From assembly GCA_028015205.1 (NCBI GenBank), contig CM051511.1:30000001-30064000 (forward strand): a stretch of DNA of 64,000 nucleotides, in the 5' to 3' direction. Shown in pieces: positions 12,320 through 24,139 of this stretch. Under the pieces are notes generated by a model. That model was not told the DNA's origin. It searched no databases and saw only the letters and a list, made by a program, of their open reading frames with translations. Position 1 is the stretch's first letter; each line of letters begins with the position of its first letter. The stretch comes from Mytilisepta virgata (lineage: Eukaryota > Mollusca > Bivalvia > Mytilida > Mytilidae). Position numbers and translations under genes: made by a program.

Positions 12320-13060
12320 AGAAGACCTAGAAAAACTGGCAAAATGAGAAAAACTTTGAAAAAATGGAGTTCCACCCTGAAAAATGCAGCGTCATCACAG
12401 TCACAAAAAATAAAAAAAACTATCAAGTGGGACTATAAACTCCACGGCCATACTCTGGAACATGAAACATCGACTAAATACCTAGGCTGCATGCAAATGA
12501 TCTAGATTCGGGAGGCCACATTAACAACATCACAGGTAATGCCAGCCGAAGCCTTGGTTTCTTACATCGAACCTCCACATCAGCTCAAAAACCATCAAAG
12601 AGCATGCCTATAAAATATTAGGAAGATCGCAAATGGAATACGCCACGATAGTATGGGACACGTACCAGCAACACCACATAGATAAAATTGTAAAAGTACA
12701 AAGACGAGTTTCACGATATGTAACCAGTAGACATCGACATAGATCAAGTGTCAGCAACATGATATCTGAATTAGGATGGAAAAGCGTACAAACAAGACGA
12801 AAAGAAGCTCCACTCATGATGTATTACAAAATAACAAATGACCTTGCAGCCATAGACAAGAGTAAATATCTACTAAAACCAGCAAGAAGCCCTAGTCGGA
12901 CAGGACATAATACTTACCTACTACATCCAGCCACCAAAGACTGTAGGAAATGGCTATTCGTCATAAAGATCGTCAAGGATTGGAAAAAAACTGCCTCCAG
13001 ATATCGCCACAGCAAGGTCTTTTGAGATATTCAAGTCTCAAGTGACCAAAATCAACTCAA
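12320..13060 (+). mobile_element. Non-LTR retrotransposon (jockey/CR1-like) 3' ORF2 remnant
   Basis: The conceptual translation in shifting frames shows the C-terminal part of a LINE reverse transcriptase and the segment after it. In order it shows EFHPEKCSVITVTKNKK (palm/thumb side), STKYLG, SGGHINNITGNASRSLGFLHR, and RSQMEYATIVWDTYQQHHID. Then come VQRRVSRYVT, a long WKSVQTRRKEAPLMMYYKI stretch, and a final PPDIATARSFEIFKSQV. The middle part is open from 12633 to 13025. There are at least three frameshifts and stops, so it is dead. The RT catalytic region is missing, as expected of a 5'-truncated copy. The order of motifs is that of the jockey/CR1 group; the clade is not settled. Confidence 0.88.
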
Positions 13061-13389
13061 CAATTTTGTTTTTAACCTGTTTTTAACATGTTTTTAATCA
13101 TGCGCAACTTGCCAGAATATTCAGCATGTTGAATGTGGGCAGTATTTGGAAGAAGAACTTCAAAATTTCTTTGTTCAAACCGCGGAAATACACTTCCGGT
13201 CACTGTTTTCCAATAATATTTTCGATTGTTTGCTAGCTGATACAATAATCTGGAACCAGTTACATTTTAAAACCGAAAGCCGAAAATCCAAACGCCACGG
13301 ACAAGGTCTGATATTTAAAAAAAAATGTTTATCGGTGATGGAAGACCAAATTGATGTAACAAGAAAATGGATATAATTTTGCACAGACA

Positions 13390-14205
13390 TAAAAATGTTT
13401 TACAAACATTATCTTAACGTTATGACAAACTATTTTTATCTGATATCCAGAGAATATTTTTCAAAAATGTTCTGAAAACGTTTTGTAATTTTTTTTTACA
13501 ATAATCTATTTCCAAATTTAAAAAAAAATTATGTCAACATATTTATTTCCCATATAGAAAACATTAAATAAAAAGTTTCTTGAAAAATTATATTGATAAT
13601 TTAAAAATTTCATGAATATATTTTAATAACATTTTAAATGAAATGTTCTTAAAGCGTGAATCAATAATATTTATCATAAACATTTCAGAAATATTTTTCC
13701 AGAATGATTTTAGAATGCTTAGGGAAATTAACAATTTATTTTCACATTTTAAAATATTTCTGTCAGAATATTTTATAGAAATGTTACCATAACATGAGAC
13801 AAAATGTTTTAAAAGATATTTTCAAAAATATTTCTTCATGATATTTATTATAAATTTTTAAAAAGAGGTTTTTCAGATATTTTTGAAAAACGCTTTTACA
13901 GAATGTGTATATTATGTATAGAAAATTTTATATAAAAACCCTTTACTCTAACATTTTATTGATATTTTTTAAATATCATGTTAAAAATTAGGAAAATTTT
14001 ATAAAAATATTTTCAAAACATTGAATTAAGATGTTCTTATAAAGTGATATAATAACATTTAGTTGAAACGTTTTAAAAATATTTTTGAAACGTTTCCCAT
14101 CAATGTTTTCAAGAAAACATTTACAAGACATCCTGAAAATATTATTTTGATAAAATTTTTGAACAACATTTATCTGACCTTTTAAAAATATCATGAACAT
14201 GTTTT
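13390..14205. repeat. Degenerate AT-rich repeat block
   Basis: About 800 bases composed of diverged variants of words such as AATATTTTNAAAAATGTT and ACATTTTNAAAACGTT on both strands, many of them near-palindromic. No ORF in it is convincing. It ends abruptly at the tail of the reverse-transcriptase element near 14205. Confidence 0.6.
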
Positions 14206-14960
14206 GTGCTACCTGGGTAAAGTCAAGAAATACCAAAGGGATATTCGAAAGAGGGGAAAATCGAAAACAACTGGTAAACTCCGAAGAACAACGAAAACAA
14301 GACCAAAAAGATACTAAAAACGTATCAACAACATGGACCCCACAATCAACCGGGGGTATACACGGGTTCTCCGGAGGAGTAAGCAGTCTCTGCTTCCTGC
14401 AGAACACCCGTTATGCTGCCCATGCCAAATCCGGTATGAGGAAGGGACAACATCAAGGGAACAGGTTCATTTCCATTGTGATCCAAGTCATGATGACGTC
14501 CATAAAACTTTAATAAAGATGACTGCAACTTAGGGTAACATACCCCTGTTTGAGTAACCTTTCGTTGTTCTCCGGAGCCTGGCTCTGTCCAGGGAGTCAT
14601 TGTATATGTCACAAGCTCTGGAATAACGTATGAGTTGTGAAATATACACTCCATACGCCGGCTCTTCTGGAATTCTACCGCTCGAAAATGGGAAGTTGAC
14701 GATTGGAAAGTCTAATTCATCCCGTTTGTCGTAATATTTTGTATTCAGCCTTCCTCTGGTGTCAATTTCAAGGTGATGGTCAAGATAAAATGCAGACTTG
14801 GCAGTGTCTGTGGTATCCTTAATTTCGAGCTCATTCGGATATATGAGATGTAAGAAATTCCAAAACGTGAATTATTGAGTGATAAAACATCTACTATATT
14901 GCGGAAGCTGAAATTAAAGGTACAAGCTAACTTCTTCTGTTTTTCATGAAGAAGCACGCC
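14205..14960 (-). mobile_element. Decayed reverse-transcriptase element, 3' part
   Basis: On the minus strand the translation, with frameshifts, contains NIVDVLSLNNSRF (14870-14910) where an intact RT would have a YxDD box. The Tyr and first Asp are lost. It continues with FLHLIYPNELEIKDTTDTAK, FYLDHHLEIDTRGRLNTKYY, DKRDELDFPIVNFPF, PAYGVYISQLIRYSRACD and SSLLKFYGRHHDLDHNGNEP. The remaining 14205-14390 is its non-coding tail, containing GGTTCTCCGGAGGAGTAAGC. I know this protein pattern as an abundant RT-bearing element in bivalves and other invertebrates, possibly related to Penelope-like elements; the class is uncertain. Short copies of the tail recur near 44880, 46880 and 48940. Confidence 0.8.
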
Positions 14961-15075
14961 TAAGATGCTTTACATTATGCGCAATTGAATTTATTTATTT
15001 TAAGATAATCTTATAGAAAGCAGGGAGTTTAAAAAAAAAAGTACATGTTACGGATTTCAAAAGACAGAATATTAA

Positions 15076-15081
15076 TTTATT
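15076..15081 (-). terminator. Polyadenylation signal of the PAN-lectin gene
   Basis: AATAAA on the minus strand about 165 bases past the stop codon at 15248. It is the first canonical signal downstream. Confidence 0.5.
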
Positions 15082-15247
15082 TTTAAAATCTAATCTTACA
15101 AATTATGCAATGTAATATTAAACATCGAGAAACGATATTTCTTTCTACATCATCAGTTAAATTTTAAATGATCCTCATTTCTTAAAAAGGCAAAAATTTC
15201 AATAAGTCTAGTTCTTCATTTTTGTGACTGATTCTTCTGAACAACAT

Positions 15248-17641
15248 TTAATTATGCTCGCACACAAAATGGCCAGGGTGGGATAAAGAACATGGCATAT
15301 CATGCCATTTGTACGTGTTGTCATAGAACTCGAGACACTGCTGTAGACCAGGGTCATCTGGTTGACCAGTTGCCCAGTTGTAATATGACAGCTTCGTTTC
15401 ATCGTCAAGGACAACTTCGGTTTTACTTTTTACAGTTCCAGAAAGGACTACTCTCTTATACTGTCTTCCATCTACAATTAAACCATTTAAATATTATATA
15501 TATTTAAAACAATAAGTTGAAAATGTCAAATCTCCTAGGGGCATCGATGGCCAAGTGTTCTAAGCTCCATGATATTCTTTAGGTTTTGTGTTGTCTTGTT
15601 TTTATTCTCTTTGGTTTGCTTTATGTTTTTAGTTCCTTGATTCTGTCTTTGTTTTTGTGTCTTTATGTCTCATTAGTTTGTTCTGTCTTTGAATTTCGAT
15701 CTTAAGGACTGTTCTCTTTGTTTTGTCGCCTCGGTATTCTTTTGCCGATATGAACTAACGAATTTGTCCACTGAATGTCCACTTACGAATTGACTGATGT
15801 GTTCCATATTATGATTAACAAGGATTATTGTCAATTTTCCTGTCAAAAGTCTGTACTACCCTACTTTCTCTATTAATAAAAACTGGCCGCCAAACATAGC
15901 CAATATAGCTAAAAGCCGCAAAAAACTAAAATACTTAAGATCATGATCTAATTAGAAAAGAAAAAACACAGGAAAAAACCCAAAATTGTTTGAAATCTAT
16001 TTCATGTAATATATGTATATCGGACCTTGCAAATAAAATTAATTACGCTGAATTTTTAAAATTCCCAATAGTATTATTTCATTCTTCTTATTTAGCATAT
16101 GTCCAATTTAATTTTGCAATCACTAATATAGCTTTGCTACTATTTTGTCGATATTTAAAGGGTATTTTATTTTTTTTTCTATTTTCTAAATCTGATAAAT
16201 ATGTTATGAAATGGACATATTTTTAGTTTCAGAAGAGGATGAACATTACAAATACAAACACTGACACATAATAGCTAAATAAACTAAGCAATATTATTAC
16301 ATAATGCTTCAGTTTGTTTTCTTATTATTCTTTATTTATTTAGGCGACTCTGCTGATCGGTCACAGCCGCCTATCTATACGTCCACTGAAGACAAAAAAT
16401 ATTAATTGACACTGAAACATAGATTCCTGCTAAAAAAAAATCAAAATACAATTTAGGTTGAAATTTTCAGGCAACATTCGTGTTTTTGATTATTTTTTTC
16501 AGTTCTCATTCATAACATTATACTACTTTTACCCAGTATAATTTTCAGATAATCTTCTTTTTCTCTGGACGTGACTGTGCCAAGTGTACTTTGTTTTGTA
16601 GAACATGTGTCTTTTATATCTACAATGTTTATCAGACTAATGGAGCTTATCCAATGGCAAAGGTCTAGTTTTCTGTAATATTTGAACGGAGGCGGACATC
16701 TTCCGGATCCTCAAAAAACAATTGTATATACATGTACGTATGCGATACATTCAGAGTCGGTAGGAATCATGCATAAAGGGAAAATGCAAGCCGAAGAACA
16801 TGGTTTAGTGATTTTGTTGAAATAATTAATCTGAAATAATCTACCACAGAAATTATCGTCATTTCTACCATTAAATACATATTTACTAAATATACAAAGG
16901 TACGACCCATTGATATCCGCTCGAACCACTACGGACAATTTGTATATTTGTCTTTTTGTATTTCTCAAATTGACACTTTTATATGAAGAAGAGCAAGATG
17001 TAAGATCTAAAGAAAAAAGTTACGCAGTGTTGTATTTTTCAACAAGTGTTGCCACTTCTTTTCTAACAAAAAATCACTGATATGAACAAATTTCTCTTAC
17101 AAATTGCTGTTACAAAATTGTAAAATTTGTGAACACTAAGGAGTATCTCCCTCGTGCATAGCTCTGTCCTTAGATGGTTGTGGCTTTACCTCTTTTGGTA
17201 ATTTTGGTATTTTGAATTTGCTCTTTAAACCTTTTGGATTGTTATTTTGATTTCAAATGAAATGTGCACATCGTGTGCATCAAAATTGGTATCAAAGAAT
17301 TATATCTTACTGTCATATAGTACGTAAGATTGCCATCCGTTTTCAGATGTCGACGGTTCTTTTACAAAAAAACTGTTTTCATGTAGTACGCATTTTTGGA
17401 TATTCTGGTTATAGAACATTGTGACACATCTGTTATCATTCAAGCACATATCAACACACTGTATTCTGGTAGAAAAAGCCGAGACTGTGATGGCATTTTG
17501 GTATTCAACCTTGTTGTTCCAAGCATTATTAGTATTTAAGTATCCAAGACGTTTTTCATAGTCTGAATTGGTTCCATATACCAGAAAATATATAATAAAA
17601 GCTCTAAAATATTGAGATGGTTTCCCTCTCGTAGTCATCAT
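15248..17641 (-). CDS. Secreted PAN/apple plus C-type lectin domain protein (complete, 3 exons, 243 aa)
   Basis: Exons 17311-17641, 16533-16709 and 15248-15471 sum to 732 nt and join in frame at two phase-1 introns (601 and 1061 bp) with GTAAGA/GTAAAA donors and TTTTGAG/TTGTAG acceptors. Residues 1-26 look like a signal peptide (FIIYFLVYG core). A PAN/apple-like domain spans about 28-110, with CVDMCLNDNRCVTMFYN and Cys 62, 66, 72 and 84. A long-form C-type lectin domain spans 115-243 with six Cys (115, 128, 146, 215, 230, 240), the standard disulfide pattern. The sugar-binding site has QPD at 206-208, usually galactose-type. The acidic residue two before Cys215 is Gln, and the WND motif reads WHD (225-227), so calcium-dependent binding may be weakened. 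The likely role is an extracellular recognition lectin in immunity or adhesion. It could have an untranslated upstream exon that I cannot see. Confidence 0.92.
15539..15930 (+). mobile_element. Degraded, interrupted SINE in intron 2 of the lectin gene
   Basis: A tRNA-like head remnant (GCATCGATGGCCAAGTG) lies at 15540-15560. The core and tail remnant (TCAATTTTCCTGTCAAAAG, AAAACTGGCCGCC, TAGCTAAAAGCCGC) lies at about 15820-15925. Between them is T-rich foreign sequence. It is much older than the other SINEs here. Confidence 0.65.
17100..17300 (+). repeat. Dispersed repeat family R1 copy, ends next to a splice donor
   Basis: Contains GTATCTCCCTCGTGCATAGC, TCCTTAGATGG and ATCAAAATTGGTATCAAAGA in order. 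Related copies: 53260-53480 and 60436-60655 (plus), 47020-47120 (part), and 56010-56110 and 56740-56990 (minus). This copy sits in intron 1 of the lectin gene and ends about ten bases from the donor at 17310. Confidence 0.75.
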
Positions 17642-18490
17642 GAAATATGGTGGTAGACGTATATTTTATTCCATCGTATCGACTTTTTTTGTTACAAAGA
17701 ACTGCAATTATTAGAAAAGATATACTTGATACCTATTGTAAGTGAGCTTCTACACTATAATAGATTAGAAATGAAAGCATAAAGCAAACATATTAATGCG
17801 TCCAAACGTTTTGGGGGGATAAAGTGAATTCAAAGTGTATTTTAAATTAAATGGATTGGTAGACATATTTGATACAAGGCTTTCAAAGTGTTAAGTTTTA
17901 ATGAATAGATCAATCAATGTGGTTTTTAAATTCAACATTTCTTTTCAGGTAGGTAGAAAAACATATTTCAATGCCAATTCTTTAAAAAATGTATATATTG
18001 TTTAACTTTACTTTTATTACGCAACAATATACTAACGGGCTAAAGATTTTGCTAAAATCTGTCCCACAATGAACGTAATGTATCCGGTCACCTGACTTTG
18101 GTCCACTTTAAATAAAAGAATGAAAAGCATGATATTTGTAGCAAATAATAAAGAGTTCATATCACGTTACTGGTACATATTTAAAAAAGTTTTATAAAAA
18201 CTATAAAATCAAACGTCTTTTTATGCAATGTCTACGTAGCATAGAATAAATTTTTGGAAAAGGGAGTAAATGCATAGCACATTTTATTTGAATTGTACAC
18301 GCATTCGTTTGTTCACATGATACAAGCAGGATCTCTCTGCACTTTTAAATGGTTGCCTGGTACAAATATAATAAATGTATGTATAACTTTTTCTTGAAAC
18401 CCATTAACACCCAAACTTGGAGAAAATCATGCACAAGGGGGGTCAACAGGTTTTAATTATATTTTGTGTGCTGATAAGTTTTGGTAACAG
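17642..18490. other. Upstream flank of the lectin gene, no gene seen
   Basis: AT-rich sequence. No convincing promoter, exon or repeat was recognised apart from general low complexity. Confidence 0.5.
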
Positions 18491-18499
18491 AAGTCCACA

Positions 18500-19520
18500 G
18501 AAAAAATTATTTTGACTGGCGCCCAAGTCATGAAGACAGAAAGGCTCGATATGTACCGGGAACTAGTTCATTAGTATTATTCCCATAGAAAACCAATGAA
18601 AATACCAAATAGTTCAAGGGCTAAAATGAAACTAATAATAAGAAATGGTTAAATTTGGTATTTATTTCTTATAAAAACATACACTGAAATTTGATTTTTC
18701 ACAATGGCAATAATATACATGTATAACATTCACAACATAATATTATGTGAAGGGAGATAACTCATACTACAACTATGTTTAAAAATATGCAAAAATTTAC
18801 ATTTTAAAAAATAGCATAGCTCTTAATCTATTAAAAATATCTGGCAATCTTTAATCAGTTATAAAAGTTGGGAGTGGCATTTGATACTTAGAGGAAAACA
18901 AAAAATTAGGCCTAAGGCCTGTGTTAATAGGAAAAGTTTTTGAAAGATTGCCGATTTTGGATATTTTTTACCAAATCTGGCCAACTTTAAGATCAATGAA
19001 TTTACGACAGCATGAAAGTCTAAATGGATTATGAGATAATATGTATATAATGATGTCATTCATACATGGGTTAAGTTATTCTTTAAATATTTGACACTCA
19101 AAACAGTAACAATTCACAAAAATTAAAAAAAAATGTAATTCAAAGGGAGATAACGCATAATTTAATTGAACATTGTAAATGTGTGAAAATGAATAGAGTA
19201 CAAACCTTGAAACATGAAAAAAAATATCAAATGTTATTAGTTTTAAAAGTTGAAATGCCATAAAATGCTGAAGGTGCTATGAGCACATAAAAATTGGGTC
19301 CAGGGCTTCTGCTAATTGAAAAATATTTTTTTTGAAAAAACGAAGCTTATTCTGCTTTTTTTTTTACCAAACGTAAACTTGAATCAAAAAATGAAAAGTT
19401 TGATATAAACCATTTTGTTTTGAATGCATTGGGTTAACAATTGAAATCATTTCACATTTTAATATCATAATCAAGAATTACATTTTTATATAATTTATAT
19501 ACATGTAAAAGGAGATAATT
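18500..19520. repeat. Diverged tandem repeat, period ~370-390 bp
   Basis: The marker AAGGGAGATAACTCAT recurs as variants at about 18751, 19143 and 19508. Each is followed by AT-rich text and then a recognisable TTACCAAA-type block in at least two units. Units are old and strongly diverged. The GGGAGATAAC word also occurs elsewhere in the window (for example near 23425 and 35205). Confidence 0.45.
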
Positions 19521-19539
19521 CGATTTATTGGCAATTCGT

Positions 19540-19650
19540 ACATATTTCCTTTGATCTTTTTCCATAATATTTTCGAGTATCACATACCGGCTGTATCACT
19601 GAAAATATTAGGCAATACATTGTGTGACGTAATGCGGAAGGATCTAACGT
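19540..19650. repeat. Left flank repeat paired with 21640-21760
   Basis: The words TTCCTTTGAT, GTATCA, AGGCAATACA and TGTGACGT appear in the same order here and at 21640-21760, on either side of the tandem-unit element at 19763. The two may be arms of an older repeat split by the element or a local duplication. Confidence 0.5.
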
Positions 19651-19762
19651 CTGGACACATCAGTTCATAAAATGGATTTTTCGCATTTTGAAAGTCTAAA
19701 CGTTAGAATAATTAGACAATCTTTTGTTGGTTAATTAACCTCATTGGGTCGTCCAAGAAAAC

Positions 19763-21500
19763 ATAAACTAGAGGTTCTGTAGAGCCTCTATCGCTCACCT
19801 GGATTTAACTTTTCACCTTCAGCAGGACTAAACATTTAAGTTTTGCATTTAATTTTGCTGGTGTTTCTATAGGGTTCTATGTTCAAGAACATTCGGCTAA
19901 GGCAGCCATCTTAGTTGACAGTACAGGTCAATGGACATGTTTATAAAAGAGAACCATCTAAGGACCATTACTGCTAAATATTGTCCCAGCTGGCTAAGTG
20001 GTTTCAGACAAGTTTTTTTTAATGAATGTTCCTACAGGGTCCTATATTAAACTACGTTCGCCTGTGTTGGTCATATTGGTTGACAATCCAGGCGATCAGA
20101 CAAATCTGAAAGAGGACCATCTAAGGACCAATGCTGCCAACTTTAGTTGCAATTGATTCAGTAGTTTCAGACGAGAAGATTTTTGAGTGAATTTCCAATA
20201 GGATCCTATGTTAAACTAAGTTCGCCTGTGGTGGCCATCTCGGTTCACAGTCCACGAAATTGGACACATTTCTAAAAGAGGACCTCCTAAGGACCATTGC
20301 TACAAGTGGTCCAGTGGTTTCCAACAAGAAGATGTTTCAATGAATCTTCCCATAGGGCACTATGTTAAACTAAACTCGGCTGTGGCAGCCATCTTGGTTT
20401 ACAGTCTGTGTCATCAAACATAATTCTGAAAGAGGACCATCTAAGGACCATTGATACGTAGCCTAGTTCTAATTGGCTTAGTCCGGTTTCAGGAAGATAT
20501 TAGAGTGAATTTCCCATAGGGTCCTACGTTAAACTAAGTTCGGCTGTGACGGCCATATTGGATGACATTTTGGGTCATTGGACCAATTTCTGAAAGAGGT
20601 CCATCTCAGGACCATTGCTGTCAAGTCTGGTTCCAATTGGTCAAGTGGTTTCAGACAAGAAGAGTTTTCAATAATTTTTCCCATAGGGCCTTATGTTAAA
20701 CTAAGTTTGGCTGTGGCAGCTACATTTGTATCTTGGTTAACAGTCCAGGTCATCTGACAAAAGTCAGAAAGAGAACCTCCCAAGGACCATTACTGCCAAG
20801 CTTGGTTTTAATTAGCCTTGTAGTTCCATAAAAGAAGTTTTTTTTTAAATTCATACTCCCCTTTTCTATTTTTAGTAACAGCAGCCATGTCGGTTGGAAG
20901 TCGGGGATGTCGGGCCACCAAAGGACTATTCCATCAACGTTTGGTCCCACTTGGCCTAGCGATTTAAGAGGAGGAATTCTTTAAAGGAAAGTTTACGCCA
21001 GAGGCCGCCTTTAAAGGGCAAAATCTCCTATAAGGAGTCAACCAATGATGTTGGTAATGTTGACTTATTTGTAGATCTTACTTTGATGAATATTTTTGCT
21101 AATTACTGTTTGTCTTTATAATAATATTCAAGATAATAACCTAAAACTTCAAAATGTCCTTAACATTAACAATTCAGGTGCAGTAACCCAACAAACTGTT
21201 GACCGATTCGTCTGAACATTTCATAGCAGGTAGATCTTGACCTGATAAACATTTTTATCCCGGTCAGTTTTGCTCTAAATGCTTTAGTTTTTGAGATATA
21301 AGACAAAAACTCCAATTTACCCCTATGTTATTTTTTGAGCCATGTCGGCCATGTTGGTTGACATGCGGGGTCAACGGATACATTTTTTAAAACTAGATAC
21401 CCTAATGATGCTTGTGGCCAAGTTTGGTTCCATTTGGCCGATTAGTTTCAGAGGAGAAGATTTTTGTAAAAGTTAACGGACGACGGACGCCAAGTGATGA
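19763..21500 (+). mobile_element. R2 element, plus copy: GCTCACCT-ended, with ~165-bp internal tandem units
   Basis: Starts with AGAGGTTCTGTAGAGCCTC, a short hairpin, then ATCGCTCACCTGG. Units are marked by AGAGGACCATCTAAGGACCA at about 19948, 20114, 20278, 20432, 20598 and 20772, each followed by GTTTCAGACAAGAAGA-type and CCATAGGGTCCTATGTTAAA-type blocks. The right part ends with AGAAGATTTTTGTAAAAGTT, then GACGGACGCCAAGTGATG. This is a common mollusc repeat type. No protein is encoded; the 66-codon opening on the minus strand lies within units. Minus copy at 25030-26455, further plus copy at 56125-56735. Confidence 0.8.
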
Positions 21501-21529
21501 AATGAATTACCGATAAACAGAATAATACG

Positions 21530-21980
21530 TAGTTTCATTTTTGATACTGCGGGCTCATCTAGATATTTCACATGATATAGTCAGTATCCTCAGTATCAAA
21601 AACGAAACTACCTATTATTATATATTTATTGACACTTTGTACGTTTTTCCTTTGATGTTGCCGACACATATTCCCAGTATCGATCGTAATTGGTGTATCA
21701 ACGGAAATATCAGGCAATACAGTATTGTGACGTCATATGAAATTCAAGGACGTCTTTTGAAGTACCGATAAACAAAGCAATGGTATCTTTCGTTTATGAT
21801 ATTGACTGTATCATGTGGAATATCTTGGACTCGCCCTTTGGGTCCGTCTAGATATTCCACATGATATAGTCAGTATCAAAAACTTTAATACTGACACTAT
21901 CATGAAAAATATCTTGGACTTTGGGCTTGTCTAGATATTCCACATGATATAGTCAATATCAAAAACGAAAGCAACTATTA
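21530..21980. repeat. Cluster of imperfect hairpins (TATCATGTGGAATATC)
   Basis: Arms of about 32 bases, TATCATGTGGAATATCT and its complement AGATATTCCACATGATA, fold around GGACTCGCCCTTTGGGTCC at 21798-21877. They fold again around GGACTTTGGGCTTGTC at 21888-21962. A related arm lies at 21541-21600. Outer words TTTCGTTT and AAACGAAA also pair. It looks like a small foldback element or nested copies. Confidence 0.6.
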
Positions 21981-21999
21981 TTATATATATATAGTCATG

Positions 22000-22490
22000 C
22001 AAACTTGAATGAACAAAAGTAAAAAATCTTAATCTGTAATTAATGATGTCAATTCTAACAAAGAACTGGAAGGTATAAATGACTGAAAAGGGAAAATTAT
22101 ATTATGATAAATATGTATCGTATAAGTTGTTTTTAAAAATTGTATCAATTCTTTTCAAGTTTCATTGGGGTATGAAAGCATTTACTGAACACACGGAAGG
22201 ATAACATTACATAGCATGAACAATAAATGATAACGTTAGCGAGATAATACCGTCAATATTGTTTAGAATAAGAAAGTGGATTTCTTCAAATTGTATAAAT
22301 GTGTCTTCAATGGACAACTTGTTTCGAAATTAGGAAAGTAAAATTTTACTGTATACTTTCAAGTTTTTCAAAAACCCTACACCACAGCTCGTGTGTTTCA
22401 TCTACTGATCAGATAAAAACTTTAGTGTCTTACTGGTGGGAATTACTTCCGGCCTATAAAATTAAAAAGTGTTTTGAATTCCATAAAAAA
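22000..22490. other. No gene or clear repeat seen
   Basis: AT-rich. The 88-codon plus-strand opening at 22299-22565 runs into a dispersed repeat and is not supported as a gene. Confidence 0.45.
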
Positions 22491-22498
22491 GTATTTAT

Positions 22499-22790
22499 GT
22501 ACGTGTGCTCATTTTCCAGATATAAGCCATTGAACATTTGGCGGGGAAAAAAAATGCTCTCTTGATTTTACCATTGACAGTTTTATTTCTCAAATACCAT
22601 TAAAATAATAAAAAGGATTTTATAAGGTTTTTGCAAATGGCTTATTATTCTGCATTCAAAAGATTTAGGAAAAGAAAAATGGGTGTTAGCGGGAAAAATA
22701 ATTTATGGCATTCAAATGGATAAAACAAGATGATTCTGAACATCTGACAAAAATTAAAAAGCATGACCAGCGAACATCCTTAATATAAGT
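22499..22790. repeat. Dispersed repeat R3, copy 1
   Basis: Diverged match to 39606-39895. Shared words in order: GTGCTCATTTT, a TATAAG-CATTGAA block, TTGACA, TAAAAAGGATTT, AATGGATAAAAC, AACATCTGACAAAAA/AAAATCTGACAAAAA, GCATGACCAG/ACATGACCAG and CATCCTTAA. Confidence 0.65.
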
Positions 22791-22959
22791 CACTCGTTTA
22801 ATAAATAAATAAATAATCTGGGTAATAAACAAGAAGTGGGCTTGGGGATTTCGCAAAGACAAAAAAAGTAACATTTATTTCGTCATGAACAAATAAGAAT
22901 ATGTGTCCGAAAGACATAGTGCCGCGCCTCACAAAATTACACCATTTTCTACGATCAAT

Positions 22960-23370
22960 GAATTAGGTGTGAAGGGTTCAATTTTTAAGAATGATTTTTG
23001 ATTATCTATACCCTGATGCATCTATGTATAAATTTTCTTATGATAGCACACTCCCTACATGGAAATCTGACTTCAACCTGTAGGTTAACCTGCATAACAT
23101 CCCCCGTAATCAATGAACCATGAAGTTGGTATGAGGGGTTCAATTTCAGAATGATTTTGTATCATCTATACCCTGATGCATATATGTATACAGTTTCGTT
23201 ATGATAGCACACTCCCTTCATTGAAATCTTATAACGTCAATCCATGAAGTTGTTGTGAAGGGTTCAGTTTTAGAATGTTTTTTTTTTATTATTTATACCC
23301 TGATGCATATATGTATAAAGTTTCATTATGATCACTGATGATAGCACCCTTCATTCTTGGAAAAGAAACT
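22960..23370. repeat. Three tandem units of ~130-145 bp
   Basis: Each unit has a GTGAAGGGTTCA-like block, AGAATGATTTT, then ATACCCTGATGCATATATGT, then ATTATGATAGCACACTCCCT. Units start near 22965, 23115 and 23245 and are about 80-85 percent alike by eye. No coding potential. Confidence 0.75.
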
Positions 23371-23399
23371 TAAATCTGGTGTGTTGTTTTCAGGGTTAC

Positions 23400-24120
23400 A
23401 AAATTTGAGAGTAATTTAATGAGAGATAACTCCCTCTTCTGCGTTATATATACTACACTAGTATACAAGATATTTGTAAAATAAATTATTTATACACATC
23501 TAATGTTTGACAACAAACTGAAAGATTCATCTTCATGTTTTTAATCAGAAGAAAATGAGAAATAGGAAAGACAAATATATAAATCAATTTTTATATTAAT
23601 TTTATGCAAGTATTTTGTGCTCATAGAAATATATTACATTGAATAACTAAAATATAACAACCATTTCATTTATTTAACATTATGTGTTCATTAACTGAAC
23701 CAATGGTATAATTTGACAACATTTTATTATTTTTCATTTAATTTATTGAAAAAATGTACAAAAAAATCAATATTTTCAATTGGTTGCTATGGTAACTATG
23801 AATATGGGCCCAGCTAAATTTTTTAGTAAATAATAGAATAAAGTTTACTCTTCAAATAAATCATCTCAAAAATCAAATACTTCTTGTACATTGAAAGATT
23901 TTAAGTCTTGTATAGATAGCAATTTTAAGGAATGTGCAAGGGAGCAAAATGCATCATTTTAAAATCTGTAACCATGGTAACTATGGCAACATACATATTT
24001 TGAAAAAAAAAGCTAAATTTTGAAATAAAGACCCTAAATGTTACATTAAACGATTTTCACCCAGGTTTTAAAGGACATTTCATCATATAATAACGAGGAC
24101 AACACGTATCATATTCCAAT
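23400..24120. other. No gene recognised
   Basis: AT-rich sequence with no supported ORF and no recognised repeat other than a single GAGATAACTCCCT word. Confidence 0.45.
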
Positions 24121-24139
24121 CATGTCAGAGAAACGGGTG

